Below, piece after piece: positions 11,562-22,809 of a stretch of DNA of 64,000 bases (position 1 is the first letter of the stretch; each line of letters starts with the position of its first letter). The stretch is from Eumeta japonica (Eukaryota; Arthropoda; Insecta; Lepidoptera; Psychidae). Made by a program: the position numbers and the translations under genes. The stretch lies in NCBI GenBank assembly GCA_005406025.1, contig BGZK01001462.1:84352-148351 (forward strand), written 5' to 3'. Below the pieces are notes generated by a model. It ran no database searches. It saw only the letters and a program-made list of their open reading frames with translations, and was not told the DNA's origin.

Positions 11562-14500
11562 GTAAGATTTAATTTATAAATTAGAAATGGGAATTTACCT
11601 ATTATTGATAGTTATGTATAAAATTACTACTATAATAATAAAATTGCATCACTCCTTATAAATTATTTGTTCTGCATACAATCATTAAATATATCTTTTG
11701 ATCACCATCAAGTAAACTTTATTAATTTCGACTTGAAGATTTAGGAGTTGAGCATGAGCAACTTTAGCACGTTTTTTACGGCGTATTAGGTTGAATAAAA
11801 AATATGGAGACTGTCAGTACTATTCTTTTCATTTATAACGTCTGGAATAGTTTTTAAAATGGGGTAGCCAGGTACGGGACACTTGGTGTACGTTAAATTT
11901 AGACAAGCTCATAGATACACGGTCGAATTCTCTTCCATAACGTCTGGATGGAGAGTCAACTGTTCTATTACTGACCTAACTACTATTGTTTTGCAATTGA
12001 ATGTGTATAATATAAAAAAAAAACTTTGTGCGACTGTGTTTCAAGTGATGTGGATTGGCCCTGAAATAAGTGATTACAGCCACACAAAAGCGTCTACGAT
12101 ATTCGGAAACCAGCCGACGCGTTACCTTCTTAATACCTTCACAGTCATACCGAACATTAAAAAATATATAAAAATATGTATATTAATTTTTGTACGAATA
12201 AAATATATTGCGGAACACTGATCGCACATCAGACCATCACATATCAGATTTATTGTGTTTCTCCACTACGAAGACAATGTAATATGAAAGTCAGTCATTG
12301 CTTGGCTCCATCTCGCCAATCCTAACGCAGCACGGAGCGCGTCGGCGGCGTAGACTCCACCGGGATGACACTTAATTATAATCTTAATGTGTACGACGAG
12401 AAAAGTCCAACTTGCTTTGTTGCAGCTCCGGTACGGGAGCCACTACTTGTCTTTAAAACAAATATCGTCCAGAGGTCGCTCGGGATCTTATATATGTACT
12501 TCGTGAATCAAAATTTTCAGTTTAATTAAATCAAGTGTTTTTTCCCCGATAACAATATGAACAAATATTTAAATATGTGTCTTCAGATGGTAATTTAAAA
12601 ATATTTCTGTCCTTTTTTAATATTGAAATTAAGCCTTACCCAACAAATAATGTAGACTTTTATTCGTTACATAGTTCACGTGGCGGCCGCTTAAGCGAAA
12701 GGCGAAATTGAAGCGAATTGATTCGCTTCAGTCGATCTTTATTGGCGGTCGTAAAGTTGACGCGGGCCGATAAAATTAATCGTACGATTTTTGAAAACTT
12801 TACGATTTCGTCTGAAATCATTTTGGGAAATTGGGAAAATTCGTTTATCGGCGGACACATTATTTCGATAAATGCAATTCTTATAGTTCACCTACGTAAT
12901 CAATTAAAGAATTATCCTTAAAACCTTTTATTACAATTTCAATATTTCATTATTATTACATAGATTACGTTTCGTCCCAATGTCAATCCTCGTGATTTTG
13001 TAATAATGGGAGACTTTAAATCAATACGATTTGTGTTCATTTGTCAAAAAAAAATAATAGAACGTATACGAATACATTTTACTGCTGAATATTAGAAAAA
13101 AATAGTCACTTTCATTTATGATTATTAATTATTAAAACACGTATGTTTTAAAACACATATGGCCCATAAACGGCCCATATGCTTATGAAATAGAGACGGT
13201 ACATAAAAAAAGCTTTTTTTTCAAACTTTCAGTTTTCACACTTTATCGCAAATATTTAGAGATTTATTGCATATGTATAATACTTTTTCCGATTTGTTAT
13301 CGGCTACCGTAGCGCAGTGCCGGGAGTCCGTCTATCGCTTTGGATTGCTGAGGTTCATTTTTATTGAAGAAGAAATAACGTAACTAAATAAATTAAAAAA
13401 GATAATAACCACCTTAAAGACTTATTTCAATTTTTAAACAAATGTCTGTTTATAAATAGCTTTCTAGTAGTACTAGTCTGAGCTAGGCTGTGGTCTGCAG
13501 ACGGACGGTCGGGCGGACATGGAGAAACTATAAGGATTTCTTGTTGGTTATTGAACATTTTTCACTCGTAATGTCTATCTAGTATACGGTACTAACTGTC
13601 TTTGCTTCCATATGCAGATATTAGATTCATCTGACACGCGATATGTGCAAATGTCTCTGTATTATCACAGTAATATAGCTACTGGATACACGAATCCCAA
13701 TGCAAGAGGAATGTCCGAAAGTTGAATTTATATTTTTTGATATATGACCACTGAATAAATCATTAAATAAATTTAGTAAATTATTTAATGATTTGCTAAA
13801 TTTATAAAATAATTTAAAAAAATATATGAAATTTATTTTATGATTTACTAAATTTATTTAAAAAATTAATAGTTTATTTTATTAATTTAACAGCGTTCTG
13901 TAGCTATTCGACGTTTATCGGTTATCATCGTTGCACATATTCCACGTTAATAAGCGTACGATTCCTATAAAAATTGTAATTTTGTGGGTAAATCTCATTA
14001 GCAGATTAGGGCCCAGATAAGGGCGCTGCCGCGCACCGACAACCAATAACCGTATTAATGACAAATCCTATCTGTGTTTACTGCCGGATAACGCGCGGGA
14101 AGTGCCTTTCGAACACGTGCGCGATATCGGGCGTTAGGCCGAGCGCACACGGCGCGGGGCGGCGCGTGCGCTGCGAGCGGGCCGAGTGTCAGCTGAACGC
14201 GAATCGAGCGCGTGACGAACGAAATTCGTGTAGCTCAGACGCTATTAGAAGCCATTCAAAGCACTATTAGGTTGATATTTCTCAAACTGACTTATAATCT
14301 TATTTTACAATAATAACAGTGGCAGAGATTTTGATATAGAAATTAATTTTGATATAGATTGTGATGATGATGGAAAAGAACACTCGAGAACAGTGTTTGC
14401 TGCGTCAGCTGTATGCTCGCCGTAAATCTTTATTTCGCCTCTAATTCGTATTCAGCTAGAGTTTGGAAAGCTGAATGAAATATTTTTTTGATAAATGTTC

Positions 14501-17500
14501 TAGTAAAATCGAAGCCAAAGTATGTTAAGTAATGGTTGTTCTTAATTTATAGATTTAAATTTTCTGTTTATTCATCTGAACGTATAACTTAATAGACTCT
14601 CTGGCTTAGTCGAAATAAATTGTGGTATTTCTTGTTCAATCTAAATGTAGTTTTAATAGCCTATGCATATGGAATTATATTTAAAAGTGTTATTTAAATG
14701 TTAAATATCTCTGCTATTATTAATGTATAAAATAAAACTGTTATCACATGTTAAATTTTTCGAGGCAAATAATAAAGTACGTTTTTAATTTATACTCGTA
14801 CAATATAAAGGTTAAAATACAAATAATATTTTATTAATATTTATGCAATATGATGGCAGTAGAAGGCACAAGGTTCCTAAGAATGCTTTATTCTATCGTC
14901 ACTATAATTAAACCTATTTATTGTATTAAATACATAATATTAAAAAAAATGAAACAAATCTTCTTTTATCGTCGCATAAAGTTGTAATTATATTCGTAAT
15001 ATTTAAAAAAACTAGCATCAAAGGAATAAAATATCAAACAATTTTTTTTTACTATTTACAATATGAACATTTCAAAAGTAAAAAAAAACCTTCAATTTTA
15101 TACTCTCTCCAATACTTCATAAAATATGTTAGTGACGAAGGGTACGATTTTTTAAAAGGGCTTCCCTTTAACTTCGCAAAATGGTAATTCCTGTTTTTGT
15201 AAGAGAATAACTGTATCAATGAACCGCTTTATCAATTTCCAGTTACGATCTACTTTATGCTGTTTCGATGGAATTAAAAAAAAATCTGAATATTTCCGAA
15301 TTCATTTAAAGATATATAAGTACGTTTTTTTCCAATCTGGACATGTTTTCTTGCGAAATAATCATGTTGTTTACACGTGTCAAACTTGAACGGTTCCACA
15401 TGCTACTAGAATTTTATTAAACAAGATACAAAGATAATACAACGTTTTATTTAATTTTTTTTTTGATAGCGAAAACTGTATTCAGAATACGTGCTCTTAG
15501 AGCCATCGTTGTTTTTTATATGAATAAAGCTAAAGCTAGCAATGGAAAAAGATAAAATAATTATTATGGATTTTTATTTTATTGTCGAAAAAGTGATAGT
15601 TAAAAAACCGTAACGCCGGCGATACCTATGCTGCGACTATTTTATCCGATATTTCTTAATGATATTTCCTTATCACCATGTAAAACAAACCAACCTGATG
15701 TTATTTTGTAAATCTGAAAATATTGGCTTAACCTATAAATTCTCGTTTAGGGCAAGCTAAAAGTAAGAATTTTCGATACAACAATAAGTGGTATATCATT
15801 GACAAATATTATTTTATTCGAAGTTTACCACCGAGAGTTACTTTTTGGGCAGTTTGTATATTACATTACCCCTTTTTAAAAAAACTTAAATGGCCATATG
15901 AAAGAATTATTTCAGTTTCATAAAATGTTGCGCAATTTTGTCAATATGTTTGTTGACAGTTGAGTTTCACTATAGAAGTGTTTTGATACGAAAAATCTAT
16001 TAGCGCATTTTAACAGCGACCATGACAATAAACGGCATGACACTCTTAAGTCGTTATGCCATCTCTATGCTGCCGATCTCTACTGCCTTGTGTGCGCGAG
16101 ACACGTGTATCATATACTTAATTTATTCTCCGTGTGTCTTGTAATATATTTTGTATATTATATTATACTAATAAGAATAATATTAAAAATGAATGTAATA
16201 CCTTATAGGCTCTATATTTTTATTTATTTTACTCAATATTTATTTACTAGTTTCTTATTTATCAATTATAACTTCTTTCAATAACCGTTAACTTCGTTGT
16301 TTCTCATCTGCTATACGTAACGAGACGACCTCCTATGTTTTATAATAATCAGTACCTAATATAAAAATAAATAATATAATGAGAATATACAGAACACCAA
16401 ACTTATAAATATTACTTAACTTCAAGAAAGTTAATAAAACTTGAAGGTAAAGTACAAGAATATCGTAAATATAACTTTTCAATTATTAATACACAAATAT
16501 ATATTAAAATGAGACATTGCAAAGAAGAGAAAATAAAGATGAATTGTACCTATTTAGTAATGGGATTAAATAGGTTACAGTTTAGTAGTAACTTACGAAT
16601 TTAATACATTTTCATACAATCTAAAGAATTTATTTGAAATCTCTTTTACTGTATTGGTATTTACTAAAAAGCAATAACAGTCATTTATAAAAGAAAATAG
16701 TGTGTGGTAGAGCCAGGCTATAGTTAACTTGGTTACAATGATAGCTAAAATTGGTTGGCTGGACCAATGAAATACCACAGTCTCACAGAAAACATAGTCA
16801 AGTACCATCTTCCATTGTTTTTTTCAATTCAGTGAGTTATAGACCCTGAGTTATAGAACTCGATTTATTTCAGCGTGCTTTTGTTGTGATATCTAATTCA
16901 CGTATTAAGCGGGAGCCGTCTACGGAATGAATCGATGTATACACGTGCGAGCGATAAAACGATTACCGGAGGCCGGCGTAGGCATCGCCGCGTCCTGACG
17001 AGATCGATCGACGCGCCGGCGGCCGTGCCACGCCGCGACGGCGCCGCGCCGGGCCCGCGCCGCGGGGCGCGCGCGCGCCGCTCGCCGTATGGACAATTTT
17101 TGATGGCTCCACAATGAGATCGGGTTTTATACAACCTAATGCAACTTCCAGTCGAGATTATTCATTCGTTTTCTAATGAGGCTAATTTATTTCTTTGATC
17201 TAAAGAGGTTTACAGTCTTATTTATAGATTTCGTGTCGATGAGGCCAAATTATCACATTACTAATGTTTACTAGCGGACTTTTTTTTTTGCGTAAATATA
17301 GAACGTATTCTTCACTTTTTTCATATGTATTCGTTATTGGTAAAAGGAGTTCAATACAATGTAGGTACGGGGCTGCATTTAAATGAGATCGTCGTATATT
17401 AAACGATAGAATGTGCCGTGGTTTTGGTGTAACAGTACACGTTCCTCTAGGATGATGTGATTGGAATGTGGTCCTAGATTAGAGCGGGATATATAAAATT

Positions 17501-20422
17501 TAAGAAATTCACAAAATTATGATTAAATTTTGTAAGATAAAGATTGATTGATTTGAAACTTAGAATTGAATGTTGTGAATTTTTAATTTGTCATTGGGAT
17601 TATCTTATCTTGAATCTTGCCTAAAATCATTATTGTTTTAATAAGTAGAAAAATTACAGTGTTATAGTTTTTTTTATATTTGTTTGAAAGGAGCAATTCC
17701 TCATACATCGTACATCATACAAGTAGCGCACGCTAATTAGAAAACTCTTAAAAGGCGTGGCTTTTTCTGTCTTGATTGACAGATATCATCATAGCTCAGC
17801 CGATTTACAAGAAATATCTGTAAATTAATATGTATAAAATTTTATTGTGAATCAGTTTATTAAAAAAACTTTAATAAAATCCCTGCAGTAGTTTCTAAGA
17901 TTAATCGTCACAGACAAACAGACGCCACGTCGGACTTTAATATATACTATGTAAGGTTTTTGTAGAAAAACATACTACAGTATTCAATCAAGTGATAATA
18001 ACAGCCTAAGTGGCTGGCTATATGTGATTATTTGATTGTTTAATAATAAAAATGGATTTTGTGTTTTATGTCATTTTAAACTAATAGTTTAATTTAACGG
18101 ATATCTTTAATAACAAATACTTAAAATAGTTAAACGTTTAACTACTCAGTTAAAAAGTACTTATTTCAAACGCATTAAGAATAACCAAGTTAAAATTAAT
18201 TTTCGACTTATAAGAGTTACTTGGACAGTATTCTGTTTTACACTACTCAATTATTAAGTTAAAGATTCATTTTTAGTTGTGATTTGTTATTATTAGAAGT
18301 AACATTAGATAGGCGGTCTACAAACATTGATCATTTTTCAGAGACCGCTTCCCCTACTACAAAGCTAATGACGAGCGTTGGAAGAATTCAGTGCGGCACA
18401 ACCTGTCCATCAATCCTCACTTCAGGAAGGGCGCGCGCGCTCCTCAAGGCGCGGGCCATCTCTGGTCCCTAGCCGCCAACGCCATAGACTTGTTACCCCC
18501 TAGAAATACCACTGTGTTCCTAAACGAGAAGACTGAAGATGTTGACTCCTTAAGAGTTGCAGATTTGATCAGTTGTCCCAAGGTAAGAAAAAGTGGTCAT
18601 TATTAGCTCGTTTTAAATAGATTCAAATCGGTGTGGGTGGACTTCATAATATAACGACTACTTCTTACCATATTTCAGTGTTGCAATTTTCAGGCAGAAT
18701 TAAATAAAATAGTAGATTTTGTGTAGTAAGTAGCTCAAGTCAAGTCAAAATCAGAATGACTTCATTTGTGCTACACAAAATTCTAACCGAACATAAATAC
18801 ATAAATACTTTTTTACCATTGAGAGTGCATTTACTATTTTGCATTAACCTATACTTACTTATACTAAAGTCGGCGTGATTTTAAAAAGTGTTGAAAAATG
18901 GTTACTATATTCGATACTAAGAAGGTTTCAAATATGTCAGTGTGGACTTCGTAGCTATTTCGAATAATCTCCTAAAGATTTTTCAAGCAAAATTATCAGT
19001 TTTCTTTAACTATTCTGAACCCACGATAACGATTGTTTAGTGACTAAACTTTATTACCGATGAGTTGCCAATTATTTACACCAAAATTAAATTACGTATC
19101 ACGACCGATGTAATCCTATTATAAATCTGAATTTTTTTTTACATATGTCAACTGTCTAATCTCAATAACTATCGTATGATTTAAGAAATATATTTACTTT
19201 AGATAGCCCGTTTATTGTGGAAAGCATAACTTATTATGCATACAAAACAGAGATGTGTAATCGAAATTTAAAGCGGATGAAATCATTTTATTGTTTGAGG
19301 TGTTAATTTGTGGATATCCATACTTAGACGCTCGCCTGCAACATGCCTTACATGTTGCAGGCAACATGCAGCATGCAACCCTCCGCTGACCCCAGAATCT
19401 GTTCTTCCACTATGACTCCTCATCCAACGAATTGAATATTGATTAGAGAGGATTGACAAATATCGAACACTTAAGCAAGTGTTAATATTTTTATTAGCAC
19501 TTGCTTAGGTGTTGTGCTAAATAGTTCTATTTATCTTTCTATATACTTCTCAAAATGCTTCCAACCACTTCATACATGTAGTTATTGCATGACTATAACG
19601 ATATAGCTGTTTAGCGGACTAAGATAAATAAACAATTAACGCTTGCTTAGGTATTCTTTATCCGTCAATGTTCTCGAATAAACATACATTTGGTTGGATA
19701 GGTATTCCTAACAGAAGAAACAGATTCGAGAGTCAGCGGTGGGTTGTTGTTTATTGACGCATGGTGCAGGCAAGCGTTTGGGTGAAATTAGTCACTTTTT
19801 CTTCTATACATGATGATGTGACACTTTGTTAGGTCATCGTGCTAGACGAAGCGGCGATAGCGGCAGCGAGCATCTTACCGGACCAAGACGTCTTCAGCGG
19901 AAACACGAGTGAGTAGTAAAACGTGAAAGGATGATATTATTTATGCAAATATGTGGGCGATATTAAAAAGTATAAAACTAATACAATATAATACTAGTAA
20001 TATCAAAAAAATTGGCTTTCGTAATGTATGATCAGTATTTTGGAAATGAACGCTATGACTATCTATTTATAGAAAAAAGAGGAACGAAATAACTTATTTA
20101 AAAAAGAAAATTGCGAGTAAGTCCGGGTAAAGGACAAGTAAAGAAAATTACATTTAAATACTTATCGCATTAACATTTCATAATTAACATCAGAAAAAAA
20201 AATTGCAGCCAATGGTTATAGTACAAGGTTCATTAGAACCACATTAAATATAATATAAGACTAATATTGATGGTGAATAAATCCTGGTTAAAATCATATA
20301 GATAACACACTCAGATGCTACTGGACACGTATTTAGAAAATATTTATCCGTTTTCAGTGTTCCTGAATCCCGTATCGTCAGAGCAAGTGGTGCGCGAGAG
20401 CGGCCTACTGACTGTGGATTAG
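11263..20422 (+). CDS. Forkhead (winged-helix) transcription factor, 4 coding exons, 226 aa
   Basis: Join of 11263-11561, 18342-18582, 19833-19908 and 20358-20422. It encodes a small nuclear DNA-binding protein. Residues 1-70 are a basic start (KWKRKK at 13-18), an acidic stretch with GSLAWLLSF at 32-40, and a proline-rich linker. The forkhead domain runs from KKPPYTYPELI (70-80) through IYQWISDRFPYYK (95-107) and recognition helix WKNSVRHNLSINPHF (113-127) to wing GAGHLWSLA (136-144). N115, R118 and H119, the canonical base-contacting positions, are kept. Residues 145-226 are short and end VVRESGLLTVD. The start is the first ATG after an in-frame TAG at 11164; a second ATG follows directly. 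Junction phases are 2, 0 and 1, and all agree. By eye the core recalls FoxJ2/3 (IYQWI..FPYY) and FoxN (NSVRHNLS), but the HFRKG...GAGHLWSLA wing fits neither well, so I give no subfamily or symbol. The four-exon model is inferred from splice signals only. Confidence 0.88.
12660..12870. promoter_or_regulatory. Candidate intronic regulatory element with perfect inverted repeat
   Basis: A CpG-rich patch inside intron 1. GAAGCGAAT and ATTCGCTTC (12710-12718 and 12721-12729) form a perfect inverted repeat two bases apart. It is followed by TCTTTATTGGCGGTCGTAAA and GATAAAATTAAT, which contain homeodomain-type TTTAT/TAAT cores. Function is inferred from composition and placement only. Confidence 0.3.
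13481..13545 (-). repeat. Helitron-like element fragment, reversed
   Basis: The reverse complement reads ATCCTTATAGTTTCTCC, then GTCCGCCCGACCGTCCGTCTG. It matches the head of the copy at 6577 (AATCCTTATAGTTTCGTC, then GTCCGTCCACCTG). The rest of the element is not visible. Confidence 0.4.
13762..13862. repeat. AT-rich imperfect inverted repeat
   Basis: AAATAAATTTAGTAAATTAT on the left and the reverse complement of GATTTACTAAATTTATTT on the right form arms of about 30 bp. It is low-complexity AT-rich sequence that could extrude or cause slippage. Confidence 0.6.
14280..16830. other. Intronic AT-rich DNA, nothing recognised
   Basis: Very AT-rich. It contains no reading frame or repeat that I can assign. 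Confidence 0.5.
16965..17100. other. Strongly CpG-rich patch in forkhead intron 1
   Basis: About 135 bp with long GCGCG runs, open in several frames on both strands as expected from composition. I recognise no protein family. It may be regulatory or an unmethylated CpG patch. Confidence 0.35.
18342..18582 (+). CDS. Forkhead gene exon 2
   Basis: The acceptor TTTTTCAG ends at 18341. The first base completes the serine codon TC|A, and the frame continues DRFPYYKANDERWKNSVRHN, joining the two halves of the forkhead domain without a gap. The exon ends ISCPK at donor AAG|GTAAGA (18583), phase 0. It carries the recognition helix and the wing, so it decides DNA binding. Confidence 0.92.
18583..19832 (+). 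other. Forkhead intron 2, largely occupied by a foldback element
   Basis: A 1.25 kb phase 0 intron. Its right half (19327-19778) is a repeat with long inverted arms, described separately. The element ends about 55 bp before exon 3, inside the stretch where the branch point and polypyrimidine tract must lie or directly next to it. Confidence 0.78.
19327..19778. mobile_element. Non-autonomous element with long inverted arms in forkhead intron 2
   Basis: The left arm reads in from AGACGCTCGCCTGCA through CCCTCCGCTGACC and CAAGTGTTAATA. The right arm reads out through AACGCTTGCTTAGG..GAGTCAGCGGTGGGTTG to GTGCAGGCAAGCGT. Each is roughly the reverse complement of the other over about 130-150 bp, with a core of about 120 bp. 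One arm is seen again at 2905-3056 and a decayed copy at 41390-41800. There is no coding capacity. Confidence 0.65.
19833..19908 (+). CDS. Forkhead gene exon 3
   Basis: A 76-nt exon between acceptor TTTGTTAG (ends 19832) and donor ACGA|GTGAGT (19909). In the only frame compatible with exon 2 it encodes VIVLDEAAIAAASILPDQDV (181-200) followed by FSGNT, with no stop. The GC content and codon pattern resemble exons 1 and 2. The peptide is acidic and alanine-rich, which could suit an effector segment, but I recognise no motif. The exon is inferred from splice signals and frame. Confidence 0.78.
19909..20357 (+). other. Forkhead intron 3 (449 nt)
   Basis: A phase 1 intron, AT-rich, with donor GTGAGT and acceptor CCGTTTTCAG. 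I see no repeat or reading frame of note inside it. Confidence 0.7.
20358..20422 (+). CDS. Forkhead gene exon 4, terminal with stop codon
   Basis: The acceptor CCGTTTTCAG ends at 20357. The first two bases join the A left by exon 3 to make ATG (M206). The frame then reads FLNPVSSEQVVRESGLLTVD and stops at TAG 20420-20422. The intron upstream is only 449 nt, and this is the first good acceptor with a compatible frame. A different, more distal last exon cannot be excluded without transcript data. Confidence 0.72.
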
Positions 20423-20429
20423 ATCGGGA

Positions 20430-21950
20430 TATAGTGTTAATGAATTGGCGATGCATGCAGATTTAGTACTGCGTATAGTGGCCATAGGAATATTATAACT
20501 TTAATACAACTTTTTTAGAGAATACAAATCGGATATGTACAAGTTAAGTAGCTTGGATTTCCGTATTGTTAGCATAAAGAAAGCAATGCATCAGCTCGAT
20601 TGCAGCTTTTATTACAGCTTGGTTTTTCAAGCTGATAAACCAATAGTCGTTTTGTAATATATAAACAAAAGTGATCAGGCTTGGTTGGGATAATGTTATT
20701 GGCTTTAAAATTGGCATTTTTGAAAGGATAAAAAAACAACTATTTCTCTGGTCTACCGTTTATTTAAATGTCAATTATTACAAGTCAAATTCCCTCAAGT
20801 CCGGGTGTACTTTTTTGTGCTTGGCTATGTGAATAGACACTCGTTTCAAATAAAATATTTTAAATCAGTATTTACTTTTAATTATAGCTTTTCTATTAAT
20901 ATATACGCTTATTAAAATCTTGTCTGTTTTGTTATAAAAATGAAGTTTACTGAAGGAAGTATAAATGCAAAATAGGAATTAGCAGAGCTTAACACAGCTC
21001 ACAGATATGAAACTCTCATAATTTGTGAAAAGTAGTTTGCACTTTTTATTTGCGAAAGTTTGTTAATATTTCATTTTGTAACAAATTATATATATACGGT
21101 TTAATGATTTTGTATCGATGTGAACAACGGACAGTAAATTTTGATTTGATTTGATTTGAAATATATCATTAAATTCCCAGAAACGCTAAGTAGTTGATAA
21201 TTGTAGCTTAATGCTAAATCTGAATTTTCGACTGTATCATCGAGTATCACGCAAAACCATCACAAATTACTCGAAAATAATTTATCAATATGCTACATAA
21301 TTATTCAATTTAATGTTATTGTTTTTGCATAAGAATAGATTTTTCTTTAAAGATGCCAAAAGTTTAATATTGAACTTCGAATTTACATACATTATCACAT
21401 GTCTATCGTTATATACCTACTTATATATGTATACATTGGTGATGTTGATGCGTTTAATAAAGGAAAGTGAAAATAAAATCATCTACTGTAATTTAAATAT
21501 TTCTTTAGTTTCCTTAAATACTCGTACAACCTACTTGATGCCCCACTTCTGAACGTAGATTCTTTTAAATAACAAAAATAACGGGCTAGTAGTTTTAACT
21601 GTAGGGTCGCATCAAAAAATATTTTTGTCATTAAAAGAAATGTTTACTGATGTATTTTTATCACCTTGAGAATGGGTTAGAATCAGTTACACGACTACAT
21701 TCGGTAATGGAAGTTTGTTGTGCCAAATTTTAATCGTCCCTCTGCCGAGGCGAATTCACCCAAAAAAAAGATTATTTCGTACTAAAAGACCTAGGAACTT
21801 GCACTCGTTGCCCGTTGCTCCAGATCGGGCTAAGAGCTGTCAATGACGGTTGTAATCATCGCGATGATATAGCGTCTTGCATCGACCGCCTAAAGTGTTC
21901 ACCGATGCATAAAGCGAATAGTTTAATTTGATTTAAGTTAAAAACCCATC
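20430..21950. other. AT-rich DNA downstream of the forkhead gene
   Basis: It includes the presumed 3' UTR. No other gene is recognised. Confidence 0.5.
20849..20854 (+). promoter_or_regulatory. Possible polyadenylation signal AATAAA of the forkhead gene
   Basis: This is the first canonical AATAAA after the stop codon, 427 nt downstream. Such hexamers are frequent in AT-rich DNA, so its use is uncertain. A TATAAA variant occurs nearer, at about 20663. Confidence 0.3.
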
Positions 21951-21954
21951 GTTA

Positions 21955-22060
21955 TGTTCATCCGAGACCAGGATTCGAACTCTCTTTCCCTTACGAATGC
22001 GATGCTTTCAACCACTAAGTCTGTACCGTTCCCATGGTTGAGTGTTGAAAATATCGTGCC
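21955..22060 (-). mobile_element. tRNA-derived SINE relic, minus strand
   Basis: The reverse complement contains GAGTTCGAATCCTGG, a near-perfect polymerase III B box. An A-box-like ACTTAGTGGTTGAAAGC lies about 35 bp upstream. The bases between do not fold as a tRNA, so I call a SINE head rather than a tRNA gene. Confidence 0.45.
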
Positions 22061-22329
22061 TTACTTTGCAGATGGCCGCTATATTAACTACCAGACCTTG
22101 GTAGTTAAGATAACGGCTGGTATGGTATACATTGCAATATAAAATCTTAAAATATGAAAGTTATAAAAATAGTTTCGTAAAATATTGCTTTGATACCTTA
22201 TCTATGTTTGTGCAGATACCCATTAGACAATAGTCATAAGTTTCAGATAATTACCTATTGCAGTGTTGCTCTGAGTTTTGACTTTTACGCGGAGATCTAT
22301 ATACGTATATAGAAATGAATGTTTTTGTA

Positions 22330-22800
22330 TGAGTTATAGCTAAAATCCAACACCGTTCAACCGATCACGATGAAATTGGCACGTATATGTATTTCTTTTG
22401 TGCAAAATTTGTTTGTGCTAACTTCTTGGTTGCGATTCTTCACCAGATGGCACTGCAGCATATCAACTTTTATACCGTTTAACCGATCCCTACGAAAATT
22501 GGCATATATATGTATTTTAGAAGTTTTTTGCGCTATCCTCTTTCTGTTTCATTTCTACTATCAGCTTCGCTGTAGTGTATTGAAATATCGAAAATGTCAG
22601 TAATGGCGAAGATTGATAAGTTATGATAATTATAAATGTATTTATAATGCGTTAATTTAACTCTATAAATATTTAAGTGTATGTTAACCTATTATTATAT
22701 ATGAAAAAAAAAATAATACAATATTTAAAGAATGTATAAAATTCAATTAATTTGGGACTGGCAGGACAACGTCTGCCGGGTTCAGCTAATAAGCTATAAA
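22330..22800 (+). mobile_element. LINE 3' region relic, RTE-like
   Basis: CCGTTCAACCGATCACGATG and CCGTTTAACCGATCCCTACG, each followed by AAATTGGCA, are a diverged duplication about 130 bp apart. Further on, GACAACGTCTGCCGGGTTCA is a tail motif I associate with arthropod LINE-type repeats. No intact frame is present. Confidence 0.35.
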
Positions 22801-22809
22801 AAACACTTA

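Larger units (their letters stand above)
11562..18341 (+). other. Forkhead intron 1 (6.78 kb)
   Basis: A phase 2 intron that splits the forkhead domain. It is mostly AT-rich, with three CpG-rich patches (about 12300-12440, 12660-12870 and 14090-14240) plus one at 16965-17100. It also contains a reverse Helitron-like fragment near 13481-13545, an AT-rich inverted repeat at 13762-13862 and a possible SINE relic near 13305-13360. No other coding exon with good splice signals was seen, although short alternative exons would be easy to miss. Confidence 0.8.

Noticed and set aside
13140..13190. CATATGGCCC / GGCCCATATG pair as a transposon end
   Set aside because: The match is short and imperfect, with no flanking duplication or second copy in the window.
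16680..16720. GTGTGGTAGAGCC as another LINE/SINE head
   Set aside because: Only about 12 bases resemble the head at 49.8 kb, and nothing further downstream matches.
21960..22050. Possible tRNA gene on the minus strand
   Set aside because: The B box is good, but the sequence does not form acceptor, D and anticodon stems. A SINE head is more likely.
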